64,000 nucleotides of DNA from the NCBI GenBank assembly GCA_949358305.1, contig OX442315.1:29598427-29662426 (forward strand). Reading direction: 5' to 3'. Origin of the DNA: Strigamia acuminata (taxonomy: Eukaryota; Arthropoda; Chilopoda; Geophilomorpha; Linotaeniidae). Positions 44,986 through 64,000 of this stretch are shown one piece after another. A model generated the notes under the pieces. It was not told the DNA's origin. It ran no database searches and saw only the letters and a program-made list of their open reading frames with translations. The translations under genes and the position numbers were made by a program. The first letter of the stretch is position 1. The number at the start of each line of letters is the position of its first letter.

Positions 44986-46865
44986 ATGCAAAGCCACTCT
45001 GGCCCCAGCATGAAGAGTAGCAGACACCCTGCTGTTCTCGTGATGACCAAAACTGCAGGTAAATGAGTTTGAAATTTATTGAAAACAAAAACAATACAAA
45101 CTTGTTGCACTGCTTTAGAATCTCAAGTTTCAAACACGACGATGATTTCCAGCGAATGTTACAATTTGGGCGAATGTTCGCAAGTAGATGTTAGGTCTGT
45201 GACGAGGCAGAGAGTTTTAGAACAACGAGTGACGAGTCAAGCTAGAGAATTGGGAGCTTTGAGACACGTTCTCGAACGACTTAAGGGCGCTGTTTTTCAT
45301 TGCGATGCACAAAATACCGCGTTACAGGTGGCTTTAAAAAAACAGCAATGTTCTCCGAGTGCAACTGAAAGTTGTTGCGGTAACAATTGCAAAGATACAT
45401 TTCAAGAGTTGAACCAATTGAGAGGGACATTGGTATTCATTCTGCTCAAAGTGAGGGAGTTGGAGAAGAAAGTTAAAAGACAAAACTCGTTTTCATCTTC
45501 GACGGAGAATGATGCTCGCAGGTGCGTGCATTATTTTATTTCGTTTAATAAATAATTTTAGTTGTTTTAATTTTAATTTTAAAATATTAATGCAAAAGAT
45601 GTTTTGGAATGCAATTTGTGGATTCAGTTTTCCCACTGAATTGTTTTTGTGGGCAGAAATAAAATTCGGAACATGTTTGTTGGATATCTTTAGCCCATAC
45701 CTTCGCTAAATTATGCCAGCTGAAAGTATGCGGAGAAAAACTAAACCCTAATAAAAATACTCACTAGGGCAATGCACTCAACATGTGGATTTTTTGCACT
45801 GGGGAAATTCTAAGTTGAATTTAAAAATTAAGTAAATTAAAATTGGGTTTTTAGAATTACTATTTTTCTTCTTTGAAACTAATTTTTTTTTAAACTTGAG
45901 TTATTTTAAGTGTTAAGAGTAAAATTTGCTGTTTTCACCTAATCATTCGCCTCCCTTGATAATAACTTATATAGATTACTCAAAGTTAAATTTAACAACA
46001 CCAAAACAAAAATTCAGATGTTTCACTTCGTAAGATTAGAAAAATGAAGTCTGGGAAATGAAATGGAGACCATCTGTTTGGCATACCAGTTGGTCCATCA
46101 TTTTCTTTTACTTTTTATAAAGGCAACGGTAACGCAATATTTTTTTGTTTTGTAGGTTGGCAACGATCATAGCTCCAATTGGATTTCCAATTCCAACAAA
46201 CAGTAAATTATTAATTTATATTAGAAAAATTTCCAATAATAATAACAGCACCGTAAATAGATGAAGATACTCAACCTAAATGTTCATTTAACGACCATGA
46301 GCTGAACACTATTAAAAAGCAAATGAAAATGGCGGAAGAAGAATGGGATCAGGTATAAGAAACACAATTTCATTAAGCAAATGTGACACATGAAATATCG
46401 CAGGAGCGGTTGTGCTTATTGGATGAAATTAATTCGAGACAATTGGACTGCGAGGAGCAAGAAACAGAACTTCGATTAATCGAAGCTGAAAGAATCCGGT
46501 TAGCGATCCAGGAAAACAAGTTGGCTGAATGTCTTAAATTGCTGCGCAATTTGAAACTTGTGGTAAGTTAACGTTGGTGCCGCTTTTAATTAAAATTTCT
46601 AAATTATGCGCTTTGAAAATAGAATTTTCCCAAAAGAACACTGGGAAAAATTCTTGTCGATTCCCTCGATAGTTGCAGGAGTAAAAACGCAGGTAAAAAA
46701 AAATTAAATAAATTGAATAATTCAAATTTAATTGCAACAGAACTCGTTTTAGAGTTACAAGTCACAAAATTTTTGGACACCCTCTACGAAATCCTCATAA
46801 ATTATGACTTGGAACTTCGAGAAAGCTTAATCCCACTTGCTTTAAACATCAACACAGAGGACTAA
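44986..46865 (+). CDS. Unidentified coiled-coil protein
   Basis: I do not recognise the family. Exons: 44986-45058, 45119-45521, 46156-46202, 46261-46352, 46404-46562, 46623-46692, 46741-46865. The total is 969 nt, 322 aa, with splice phases closing throughout. Heptad-rich helices cover ~50-95 (RVLEQRVTSQARELGALRHV), ~115-145 (FQELNQLRGTLVFILLKVRE) and ~185-258 (NTIKKQMKMAEEEWDQERLC and onward). A Cys-rich patch near 97-112 includes ESCCGNNC. The C-terminus (LQVTKFLDTLYEILINYDLE) is a predicted helix. There is no signal peptide, membrane span or catalytic motif. The length and acidic/basic heptads would suit a centrosomal, ciliary or scaffold role, but that is a guess. It converges on CCT5. 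Confidence 0.72.
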
Positions 46866-47240
46866 CTTCTCGTTTCCATTTGTTTTATTTATATCTATGT
46901 ATTTACAAATCTAGAATTAAACATTTGTATGATCATCAGAGTTTTCCCTGTTTTCATCGTATTAAAAACCTGGTAGCAAGAAGATCAACTTTTAATGTAG
47001 CATTTCCTGTTCAATGCTGATTGGAACAATAAACCAACCAACAAGATCGTGGAATGCATGTGTTTGTGTATAGAAAATAAAATAATTACCATAAAAAAAA
47101 ATGAGGAATTAATTTTTTTTTTTATTATTCCTTGTATGCAGAATCTGAAACAAAACGAGAACCAATATTTTATAGCATCAAATCAGCAGTTATTTGTTTC
47201 CTTATGCAGCTTGAACAATGCGTTAATCTCATTCAAGCAA

Positions 47241-49705
47241 TTAGTAAAAACTATTATCCGGCGCACGAATATCATCGATTTTCAAGATCATTTTAACCAA
47301 CTGTGTTGCTAAACTAATCTGTTGCTTTTTGCCAATTAGGGTTTCAATAACGTGTTGTGTTTTCATATCTACAACAAATAAAAAAATTAATTAACAATCG
47401 TAAATTACTCACAAAACCAATTCCACGAAATACCATTATTTCCCTGTCCGGTGCAGTCGACACCAAGATTTGGGTTGTTTTCCTTCACTTGGCGCACTTT
47501 GACTTCGGTGAGAACTTGAATGGGACTGAGACCACAGTTCTCAGCAAGTGCCATTGGAATGCTTTCCAAAGCATCCGCGAACGAGCGGAAAGCATACTGC
47601 TCGATAGTAGAGATTTTATCTGCTTGCTGACTAACAGCCAATGCGCAGGAAATCTCTGCAGCCCCTCCACCGTGGACTATTCGATTGTCTCGAACTAAGT
47701 TTCGAATCACGCACACGGCATCGTGGATACTTCTCTTAGCCTCCTCTACAATCTGTCAACATATAGAAAATAAACACCAAAATTTTTAAAAGAAAAATTA
47801 ATTAATTTTATTACCATTTTGTTCCCTCCACGCAGAAATATTGTGACAGCTCGCGAGTTTTTGCATTCTTCAATGACCAACATGCGATCTTTGGTGGTAC
47901 CAAAGGACAATTCACGTACCAATCCGGCCGAACCAAGTTTAGTCGTGGTCAGTTCTTGGAATCGCGGCACAATTCGGCCACCAGTTGCAATAGCAATCAA
48001 CTAAAAGCAATGACCAACACATGTAACGATTTTACGACCAAAAATTTCAGCGGTTTTCTAATGCACCTCAATCTCCGGACCTCCGACCCAACGAACAGCC
48101 GGCAAATTTCGTTGAAGCAGCAAATGATTCGCTTCATCGTCAAATCCCCATTGGCAAATAACCAAATTGGCGCCGGCATCCTTCACTTGTTGAATCATCT
48201 CGTCGAATTTATCTTGTTCGTATTTTTGAAGCTTCTTGTAATCTTCAACAGATGTGATGTCCAACTTATGCTTGGTCTTTGGTTTCGGTGGTTCAAATGG
48301 GCAAGTTAAAATTGCCAATTTAACATCTTTCAAAACCTAAAAAAAAGTAAAAATTGATTAATTATTTGTATCTTATTATAAATAAAAGCATTTTTTGTTC
48401 GTCTCGTATCAGTAAGCCAAACCTGTAAACCGGTTTGTCAATGGTTCAGGACGAATTATTACTCTAGCATGTTTTTTGACTCTAATTACACGTTATATGT
48501 ACAATTAGATATCCAAAACATGCAGACATTAATAAATTTCTCCACTATTTCACTTACTTTAGGCATCTGGGGGTGACTGAAATCCTTGTCAACAATTACT
48601 CCTTTGACGAGCATCGAATCTTCTAATTTTCCACCAACTTTTCCCTCCACTTTAATCAATTCAAAATCGACGTCTTTCCGCTCTAAATCCGCTACCGAGA
48701 GAACTGCTTGGACCGCAATTTCGGCCATTTGACGATGACATCGGTTGATTCTTAAAAGCACATACGATATAGTAACAATACAATTAGCCAGGAATCGACA
48801 GTTTGACATACGACAGTTACATTTTAGACCCCAAAGTCGTCATAGCCATCTGAACAAGTGGTTCCACATTGTTCGAATCGATAGGGTATGCGTAATTAAT
48901 TTTGTCTAGATGCTCAATCGCGTGGCGTGCAGCCATTTCGAAGCCATCAGCGATTCGAATCGGATGAACTCCACGATCTAGCAGTTGTTCGGCTTGCTCC
49001 AGTAAAGCACCAGCCAAAACTAAATTAAATTTTAAACAAAAATTAACAAATATTCACTTTTTTTTCAATTTTAAACGAATTTACCTACAACACCGGTGGT
49101 TCCATCACCAATTTCGTCGTCTTGAGATTGAGATAGTTGCACCATCAGTTTAGCAACTTGATGGTCCACGTCCATCATTTTCAATATTGTCGCTCCATCG
49201 TTAGTTATGGTAATATCACCGTCAGAAGTTACCATTAATTTATCCAACCCTAAAAGTCGATATTAATAAATATTATATAAAAATATAAATATTTTTTACA
49301 GTAAATTTATGTTCCCAATTATTTTGTTAATCTGAAAACACAGACCATTATAAAGAAAACATTTGGGATGTTAATATTGCACAGTTCTGGCCCCCGATTC
49401 TTAGGTCGAAACTAGTACGGATCGGAATAGGGAAATTCGGCTGTGCGTGTTTTAGTGTAAAAATCTAAAATTTATTTCTACCTTTCGGGCCTAGAGATGT
49501 TCTCAACGTGTTGGCCACCGATCGAGCTGCAAGAATGTGCGACTGGAAAAAAACAAAGAAATTAATTTTAGGTTTAAAAATGCAACACAATGGATTTTAC
49601 CTTCAACGCATCCACGCCCGAAAGTCGTTTCTTTTTGTCTTGATCTCTAATAATAATAAATGGACGGCCATACTCATCGAATGCTAGGGCTCCCAACGCA
49701 GCCAT
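47241..49705 (-). CDS. CCT5: T-complex protein 1 subunit epsilon
   Basis: This is one of eight subunits of the cytosolic chaperonin TRiC/CCT, which folds actin and tubulin. Minus-strand exons: 49705-49601, 49542-49482, 49249-49085, 49019-48821, 48750-48558, 48336-48067, 48000-47815, 47752-47434, 47368-47241. The total is 1626 nt, 541 aa, the same length as human CCT5. ATPase motifs are intact: SLGPKG near ~50, NDGATIL, and GDGTT near ~105. The apical domain carries KVEGKVGG and [15 protein letters not shown], and the equatorial tail carries [20 protein letters not shown]. The start [16 protein letters not shown] matches the family start. Nothing is odd about it. Confidence 0.97.
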
Positions 49706-51518
49706 AATTATAGTAGATTTCTAAAACTTATGCACGATGGATGTGGATTAGATTCGATGAAATTTCAGTATAAGGTGTGACTGATGGCAGCCATATATGT
49801 AGTCATGTACACAGGCTGCTACTCTTGAGGCTTGAAGCGTAGAGTGCGTGTGACTGCGTTTGAGACTATTGCAGGAAACGGAAGTGACAAGTTTTTGTTT
49901 CCGTGTCCACATCGTATGTGCGAGTGGTTGTGCGCTCATATCACTGTGGTTCACAGACTTGCGCAATCATGGGTTCGAGAGTACGAGAGTAGGGTTGTTA
50001 AGAAAAACCGAGATGCAGCTTGTATTCGTTTTTAAAATTAGGTCCACCGCCTCATACACAAAAAGAAAGTCGTTCTTCTCTATTAATTTGCTTGGCTGCT
50101 GAAGTAATTTCAGTTCTTTTGTGGGCTGGCTTACCAAAAACGGAATGATAAAAACTTAAGGTGACCAGGTGAAAGAAATGAAAAATCACGACACCCGTTT
50201 TGGTAAATGGTCGCCATTGAGATTTTTTTTAAAAAAAAAAAGTCTATTTGACTAAAAAGTGAAAAAAGATAATAAAATCAAGAAGAAAAAAGGCAAAAAC
50301 AGTCCGTGGCAAAATATTCATGAAATTTGGTTGTTGAATCTGGTTTTGGTAGAAAGTTGAAATAGGATTCTCTTTAATTCTATTCCAATACCCCCTCCAT
50401 TACGAAAAGTTTTGCGTGTCCACTCTAGGCAGGTGGTCGCCGAATGGAGGTCGTCTACGCATTACCATATAGAGAAAATTTTGGTGCTAAAAGAAAACAA
50501 TTATTTGTCTTCAAAAAATTGTTTAAAATGCTTTATTAGGTGTTTTTGTTTTTGTATCTTTTATCATCACAAAAAACACAAACACCGAAAACACTAAAAA
50601 AACAGCGACTTTTTCTATGCACTAGTGGTTGCTGATACAGGTTTCACTGCACATGAATAAAATATTTTCTAAAAATAAAAGTGAAAATTTAAAATTAAAA
50701 AGCACAAAAAAACAGTTTATTTATTGAAAAAACCAGGACGACACATTGCGGATCTTATGGTCTGTTTCATCCTGACTTGAAAGTACTTTGCTGCTGGCAT
50801 TAGCCTTTTTACTACTACAACAAAAAAAAACACCCGGATATTATACTTGTGTTCAGCGCATGCGTACATTCAACTTTAGTTTTCGCGCCTTGTTCTATGC
50901 TTACTATACACTCCGGCATCTCACAAAGACAGGTCAGTACCAAATAAACCACTGTTTTGTAGGTAATATTTATTTCGCTGCTCGGATTACACACTAGGCG
51001 AGTTTGTGACAATTAAACTAACTGATGTGTGATAAGATCTTTATTCCGTATTAGCTGCACAAGTCAATGAAAATATTACTTTTGAAAGGGATGAAAAAGA
51101 CTTGGTAAAATGGCGTCATGTGCATGGCGGTTTTTAGTTTGAAAAGCGTGAAATTCAAAATGATCGAATTTTACACGTTTATTCAAACGAATGGTAATAA
51201 TTTAAATGAAAATGATCGGTTCAGTTTTTCTTTATTTGTGAAAATGACGCACCAAATCTCAGTGCTGCAATTTAAGCGATTGATTTGTTGCTGCTAACTA
51301 TTAAATATTTCAAACCTACTCTTCAGAAATAATGATTTTTGCCAATAAGTGCTAATTTTAAAGTTATTTTGGGTAAAGCAAAAATATTTAAGTATTTCAT
51401 TTGCATGATCAAATGACCTTGACTTAAAATAAACACGTTCACTGATTATAATTTTTATTTTTATTAACTTCAGTTAAAAACATCAAGTCAAGATTTAACT
51501 AATTTACCGTCAGTCATA
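49706..51518. other. Divergent intergenic region CCT5 / HP1
   Basis: This 1.8-kb stretch must hold both promoters. A TTATTAACTTCAG acceptor-like site ends at 51473, about 45 bp before the HP1 start, so HP1 probably has an untranslated upstream exon that I cannot place. The short open frames here show no family features. Confidence 0.4.
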
Positions 51519-53004
<1,486 letters not shown>

Positions 53005-54097
53005 GGAGTTCAGTAACTTTTTTTTTCCGTTAACATTGCTGCTATTTCGTCACTCATTAACTAGATCATCAGTAAAATGAAAAGTTTTCCAAAAAAAAGA
53101 AAGTATCTGTTCATAAATGGCTTGCTGTATAACAAATGTGTGAATTTATAGCACTGTAGTTTTAATTTCATTATGTATTGTCACTTGTATTTTAATTTGT
53201 TCAAATTGTAACTTTTTTTTAAAACATGAAAATAAAACATAATACTGTTTCAGAACTTTAATACAAATATGATAGAATTTGAATTGACTTTAAATGTACC
53301 GGTAACAGTCGATATTTGATAATGTTTTTGGTTAAAAAAAGAGTACAGAAAATTGTATTTTAGTGGCATGTCAGTGAATAAAGGAGAAGTTTTGATATTT
53401 TTGTGACAGTAGTTTTTAGTATTGCGCTAGTCGTGTTCATAAAGTCGTCTTTTGTGTTATAATTTTTGTATTTTTAAACATCAGAAGACAAAATCAAACA
53501 CTTGAAACATGGCTTTAGAATGCAGCAACTATTTAAACTAGCAAAATTGAGATATCATGACATGCTTATTCTGCTAGTAAGTGCTAATTCAAATATTGGA
53601 CATATTGGCAGTGCAGGATCAGAGATGCTGTTCGTCAAAACAAAAATTTTATTGAAGAAACAAACTTTTTCAAACAAATTTGAAATAAACTATTATTATT
53701 TATTCTTCATTCTTGATATTAACATATTAATTTCTCTAAATTAATCGTGGTATTTATTGTTCCTTATCTAAATTCTGATCACATGACTAGCTTATTTCCC
53801 GCGTTTAATTTCAGTTCTCACCGCAAGGCGGAAAGACGATTCAATCAAAATACGAAGCGGCGACGGAGCTTTTTTGCTTATATTTATATCAAATATAACG
53901 TAGACACGTCAGTTATATAGCAATCGTTAGGTGAACCTATTCACAGATTTTCATTTTTACTTGATTTGCGATTTCGAATTGTTTGCATCTCGATTTTTCG
54001 AAAAAAAGATCATATTCAAAAGTATCGACTATTCGATATTTCGATATCAACGTTTGTTAGCTTGTTAGAAACGAAAACAAACGCATTCTCTTCCGAT
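53005..54097. other. HP1 3' region and hnRNP promoter region
   Basis: This holds the HP1 3' UTR with its poly(A) signal, then AT-rich sequence up to the hnRNP start. A fragment TAGTCGTGTTCATAAAGTCG near 53428 resembles one end of the local MITE family. No coding region is supported. Confidence 0.45.
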
Positions 54098-56448
<2,351 letters not shown>

Positions 56449-57060
56449 GAATTTTTAGGACGTGAGACTGGAATCTCGAGGTAAACCTAAAACTGTCAGC
56501 TTAGCGACGGTTTTTTTCAGGCAATTAATGCAATTTAGTCGAGTTTGTTCAAGCGTTGTAAAGCTAATAAAATGTTGTTACATTTTAATTTAGGGAAACA
56601 GTTTTAAGCAATGGCAAGATATAAGCAATTTAGAGAAAAGTGGATTTGGAAAAAAAAAAAATGTAGGTTTAAGATAAGATTGAATTCCACCCAAATAGAT
56701 CAGCTGAGAAAGAAGGATTTGTGTGAAAGGAAATAAGTGTAGTGACCTACAACGTTGAATGGACTAAAAATAGGATATCGACGATGGAGATGACTTTTTT
56801 GTTTTAAACGTCTTAATTTTTTCCTTTCCCCCGAGATTCCATCAAATCTTTTGGTCATTTTTTGTCATTTATGCATTCCCCTGATTATCATCATAGTTAA
56901 GATGTAAATCCATGTGAGCCATTTTTATTATCGTCAAGAAAAAGTTTATACATCTTTGTAATTAAATTGAGTGTTCTATAATAATAATAAAGCTAAGCTG
57001 TATTTTTAATTCTTGTCATGGGGCTAAAGCGATTGGATTGTCAGTGTAATGTGTCAATAA
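56449..57060 (+). other. hnRNP 3' UTR with two poly(A) signals
   Basis: Past the stop codon are AATAAA hexamers at about 56987 and 57056, each near a plausible end. The region also carries T-rich tracts. A long, AU-rich 3' UTR with alternative ends is typical of this family; here it is inferred from the motifs alone. Confidence 0.45.
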
Positions 57061-57768
57061 AGTTTGTAATGCTTAGTTCTTACATATAAAGTTTGGTATT
57101 GATTTTTAGATTATTTGCGACAATTTATTCTAGCCAGATATGGAAATTGATTGGTAAATTAGAGCAGATTGTGGGATCGATGGTTAATCGGATCATGAAG
57201 TAAGCTTAGCAATTGGTGTTCCTTTTAAAAGAGGTTTTTTGTTTTTGTTGTTGTTTTTTTTAGTTAGTTTTTCATTAAGTACTTTTTTCCCATAATCGCT
57301 GTACATTATACGCAATACCATTTTTGTATGCCCCGGTGCTACAACGCCTTCGTGCTGTTTTACAAGATTTTTTTTTATTAATTTGTTTGGTTTTGTTGGC
57401 ACATTCCTGCTGGGGGAACCTCTAACTGTAGGGATGAACACGAACCATAGGATTATACGAGTGGAATCTCTTAGATTGTTAGCTCATCAGAGAAGCAGGT
57501 TGGTTGAAATTTTGGTCAAATTTCGTGAGATTTTTAAATATTTTTTATAGCAAATTGCCTAAAGAGAATTAGAAAGGTAAGGTTTAAAAATATAGCTGTG
57601 CTTGGAGTTAATTTTAAAACTTACATGTTGAAAAAATAATATTTACAGAATTATCTTTATTTTGTTTTGTTTTGTTTTGTTTATTCATGCAATATAAAGA
57701 GATATCCAAGTAACGTAATATGTTTAGAAACTGTTTTTTCAAGAGTTGATGTTTGGAAATGCAAAAAT

Positions 57769-57929
57769 TAGGCGCATTCATAAAGTCACTTATACTTAAA
57801 AACATTTTAAAAACATTTAAATTGTTTGTCTGAATCTTACTTCAGAAATGGTGGCTGTTTTCAGTCGACATTTTTAAACAATAAAATACGTTTAACTGCA
57901 AGTTGAACGTGCATTTGTGAATGCGCCTA
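57769..57929. mobile_element. MITE copy, TAGGCGCATTCATAAAGTC variant
   Basis: The left end TAGGCGCATTCATAAAGTCA and right end TGAATGCGCCTA are inverted matches of each other and of the copies at 30.8 and 41.1 kb. The length is ~161 bp, nearly identical to those copies. Its interior reads in the opposite orientation to the 41-kb copy (AGAAATGGTGGCTG). Confidence 0.75.
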
Positions 57930-59125
57930 CTACCGTAACTCCTTTTCGACAGCTATCCCAATTCATTAATATAATAAGTTAATACATGTTTTAAGATAAT
58001 ATTTAATTTCTAGAAATCAAAGAACTGAGTGAATAAAATAAGAAATTACCTGTAAAAGGTTTGAATTGTCGTCGATGAGATTGGACATGCAGAGATTATG
58101 GGAAATAGTAATTAATTGTATATAACTAGAAGGTGATCATGATCTCGTATTAAATTGAGGAAAGTTTATATTAGGCTAGAACTAAATTGGAGAAACTGGA
58201 TAAATCAGCGCAGTTCTGAACAATTTTTTAATAATGTAGAAGAGTTTATGCAGAGAGTATTTTTGCAGGCAGCTATTTATTAAGTCGTCATTGAGATTCA
58301 AGATGATAAGCTAAGGAAATATAAACAGTTTATAAAGTGAGTCCAGGTTAGTATTTAAAAAAAAACGATGTAATTGGTTAAATTTGTCGTACACAAGTCC
58401 AAATCGAGACACTGCAGCATTTTTGATGAGGAATTAATTGGGTAGATGATAGGAAATTATATTTCAGCCTCTAAATTTTTTCTTTTTTAATTGTATGCAG
58501 CAGTGAGGGAATGTCAGACTTGTGTTAGTCAATAACGGCTATTTAATAACAAGATGTCATTAGCATGTATATCCGAAGACATCAAATTGGTGTTGATTAG
58601 GATTCTTTTTTTGTTGCGTTTTCTTTATTTCAGTTTTTAGATTAATTAAGTTTTTATTTTCTGTTTATTAATTTTTGTTGATGGTGATTGATTTTTAACT
58701 AGCTACTGTTTTATTGCAGATTGAATTATCAGGGTGTGGAACTAATGGACAAACTTGTACAACATATAATTTATAAAATTTCTGCTATGTAATTGACCAA
58801 AAAGTTTGTATAATTATGCATTATTTTCTGCAAGAAAGTTGGGGCTAGGTTAAATTTTACAAGAAATACAAGAAATTTTAAATGGGGTAAAATAAATGAA
58901 TTGTTATTAATTAAAGACGGTATTTGGTATGAAAATTTATTATTTAATGACGCTGATCAGTGCTTGGATGGATTATTACAGGGAATGCCAGTTTGTTTTT
59001 ATAGCAAGAATATTCACTATCTGGGTTTTCTGTGAGGTCCCATTTCTTAGTGCAAAGGCTAGGTGGGAATTTACGAAAGCTGTCTCATGGTTTTGCACTG
59101 TACTTTTCCTCAAAATACTAGATAC

Positions 59126-59285
59126 CGTACCGCGCCGTTTAATAGCCCGGGCGTTTAATGGGTTTTCCCCCGGCGCTTATTTGAAACCCGGCGTTTATTC
59201 GGGCCTGGCGCATAAGCGAAAAGTGGTGATTTTTTCCATTAAAATCACCGATTTTTTGCGAAAACACCGGCCGCATTTGTGCGAT
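59126..59285. repeat. GC-rich interspersed repeat candidate
   Basis: It begins TACCGTACCGCGCCGTTTAA and carries GCGTTTAATGGG / GCGCTTATTTG / GCGTTTATTCGGGC quasi-repeats, in sharp contrast to its AT-rich surroundings. The pattern resembles dispersed elements of many invertebrate genomes. It has no coding potential. It is called from composition and internal repetition only. Confidence 0.4.
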
Positions 59286-59474
59286 TGAGGCGGATGTTCA
59301 GTCAATTTCCCGTTTTAAATAAATATTAATAATAAAAATAATTTATAGTAAACAACAACAATAATGACTATGGTTATTATTTGGGCTAATTTATTTACAC
59401 TTGAATTTACACACAAATTTATTTTTAAACTCGAAAATTGGGTCGTTTAACTTGATATTTACACTATCAGTTGC

Positions 59475-59600
59475 ACTGATCATTTAGTGCAAATTACTTT
59501 TCGAATGCACCTACTGATTCTCAGACTCTTTTGGCTTCAGAGCCCTTTACGTGTATTAAAATTTACGTGGAGCCCCAGACGCCCACTGGCTGTGTGAGTT
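59475..59600. mobile_element. Fragments of MITE end and hAT-like end
   Basis: TTCGAATGCACCTA (ending near 59513) matches the right end of the TAGGTGCATTC MITE family. Directly after it, GATTCTCAGACTCTTTTGGC with a later GGAGCCCC resembles a decayed Charlie-like hAT terminus. Both are partial and no full element can be bounded. Confidence 0.35.
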
Positions 59601-60270
59601 GAACCTATCAAGTATCACTGTTGGTTACGTTAGCGTTAGAGTATTATATATTGGAGTAGAGTTTGAACGACTTTTGTAGAGGGAACCCACACTTTCTTGC
59701 AGCAATCATTTTTGGCATAAACAAGTCTTATTTCTATAATTATTTTTAGATGATTTAAAAGCATTATATTTTCAAATATCTTTATTACACAACAATATCG
59801 AAAGGATTTAAGATCAATTTTCTCTTATTTCTGTATAAAAACTGGTAATAGTGTTTAATATCTTGTTAAGGTGTGTTTGCTATATTGTTTTATTATTACT
59901 ATTTACACAGGAAAGATTTATTGCAAAGCGAATGGTTTTGTGGATGAAACAATATCTGATCTAAAGTGGTAAGTATTGTGTAAATACTATAGATGACTAA
60001 GAATAAGATGAGCTAAAAATAGGTAAAATTAAACATTTTAATTTATTTTGAATTGGTTAGTTAATTAACAGTTTTCGAAGAAATAAAAATGTTTTATAAC
60101 TTGATTGATGTGCTAGCAGGGCAATGTAAACTTACAATATCCGAATTAAAAAATACAATTGCAAATATTTCTTGTTCATTTAACTGCTAATGGGAAGTAC
60201 ATCATAATACACTTGTTGTCCTGAAAGAAAAACTAAAAATAAATAAAGCAACCGGTTTTATTTTTCTGTG

Positions 60271-63563
<3,293 letters not shown>

Positions 63564-63835
63564 TTTGGTGATGGGATGAGGTCTGCAGGTTCGGATTCCG
63601 AGTCATAACCGGGAAGTCAATTGTAATTGCCAGTTGCAGTGAAATATTTTTTTTGTAATTTTATTAATGTGCCACTATTTTTAAAGATTCATTTTGAATA
63701 TTTTATTTTATAGTTTCGCTGGAATGAGGAACTAGCATGTGATAATTTTTGATATTTTTAGCAGTGAGAAACAGTTTGGAAACTTTCCAACAAGATGCTG
63801 AGTTTTATTCAATTGCTGCTAGGGTTTGCTCTAAC

Positions 63836-63874
63836 AGCAAAACAAACCAGAAAGTATTTCTGGTTTGTTTTGCT
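63836..63874. repeat. Perfect 17-bp inverted repeat (hairpin)
   Basis: AGCAAAACAAACCAGAA is followed by AGTAT and the exact reverse complement TTCTGGTTTGTTTTGCT. It lies ~270 bp upstream of the TMEM245 start. The stem is too short for a typical animal pre-miRNA. Confidence 0.85.
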
Positions 63875-63942
63875 CAAAACTGTATTATTACACGATAAAT
63901 TCGTAATTGTTGTCGTATGCGAGTTGTTAGATTACTAGCTAA

Positions 63943-63978
63943 GATCAGTAATTTAAACCTAAGTTTAAATTACTGATC
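63943..63978. repeat. Perfect 16-bp inverted repeat (hairpin)
   Basis: GATCAGTAATTTAAAC, a CTAA spacer, then GTTTAAATTACTGATC. It is the second perfect short palindrome within 110 bp at the window edge. Confidence 0.85.
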
Positions 63979-64000
63979 ATTGCAAAAGTAAGGGAATTAT

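Larger units (their letters stand above)
57061..60270. other. Convergent intergenic region hnRNP / TMEM245
   Basis: About 3.2 kb of AT-rich sequence between two gene 3' ends. It contains one clear MITE, fragments of others and a GC-rich interspersed repeat (listed separately). The minus-strand 82-codon frame at 57193-57441 has no recognisable domain or splice partner and is not called. Confidence 0.5.

Noticed and set aside
57193-57441. Minus-strand 82-codon frame downstream of hnRNP
   Set aside because: No recognisable domain, no splice partner, Lys/Asn bias from AT-rich sequence, and it lies in an intergenic repeat-bearing region.
63836-63874. Pre-miRNA hairpin
   Set aside because: The 17-bp stem with a 5-nt loop is too short for an animal pre-miRNA and there is no flanking stem extension.

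Overview
The window is gene-dense, AT-rich nuclear DNA from an invertebrate animal. Nearly all introns are about 50-150 bp with GT-AG ends. The proteins are bilaterian, including Zwilch, HP1 with a chromoshadow domain, COMMD4, TMEM245 and CCT5. A RING-containing TANC/Rols protein and a tachykinin precursor with F-x-G/A-M-R-amide peptides point to a protostome, most likely an arthropod. That placement is inference; no species is claimed. I found no rRNA, convincing tRNA, CRISPR array or prokaryotic operon.

Layout: 1-7.9 kb is non-coding apart from one inverted-repeat element. 8.9-17.9 kb (+) is a complete TANC/Rols scaffold gene. 18.1-21.0 kb (-) is a mitochondrial LACTB-like gene with three large Cys/Pro/Gly repeat inserts and a lost catalytic lysine; this is the most unusual object here. 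21.6-22.4 kb (+) is riboflavin kinase, 22.5-23.7 kb (-) is mitochondrial ribosomal protein L9, 23.9-25.0 kb (+) is COMMD4 and 25.2-29.1 kb (-) is the splicing helicase DHX8/Prp22. 29.7-31.4 kb (+) is a decayed inverted genomic duplicate of DHX8. A pogo/Tigger-like DNA transposon has inserted into it, and a near-perfect foldback MITE has inserted into that transposon.

32.5-37.3 kb (+) is a tachykinin-type neuropeptide gene with a candidate CRE/TATA promoter. 37.6-40.1 kb (+) is Zwilch, 40.1-44.2 kb (-) an M1 aminopeptidase N, 45.0-46.9 kb (+) an unidentified coiled-coil protein and 47.2-49.7 kb (-) CCT5. 51.5-53.0 kb (+) is HP1/CBX and 54.1-56.4 kb (+) an hnRNP A/B protein. 56.5-60.2 kb is non-coding with MITE copies, and 60.3-63.6 kb (-) is TMEM245.

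The genes are mostly unrelated housekeeping neighbours rather than a pathway. They form many tight convergent and divergent pairs: mRpL9/COMMD4 start codons lie about 160 bp apart, and the Zwilch/APN coding ends about 90 bp apart. Exon boundaries were placed by hand from splice signals, reading frame and family similarity. Summed exon lengths are multiples of three for every protein gene except the aminopeptidase, which has one unresolved junction.
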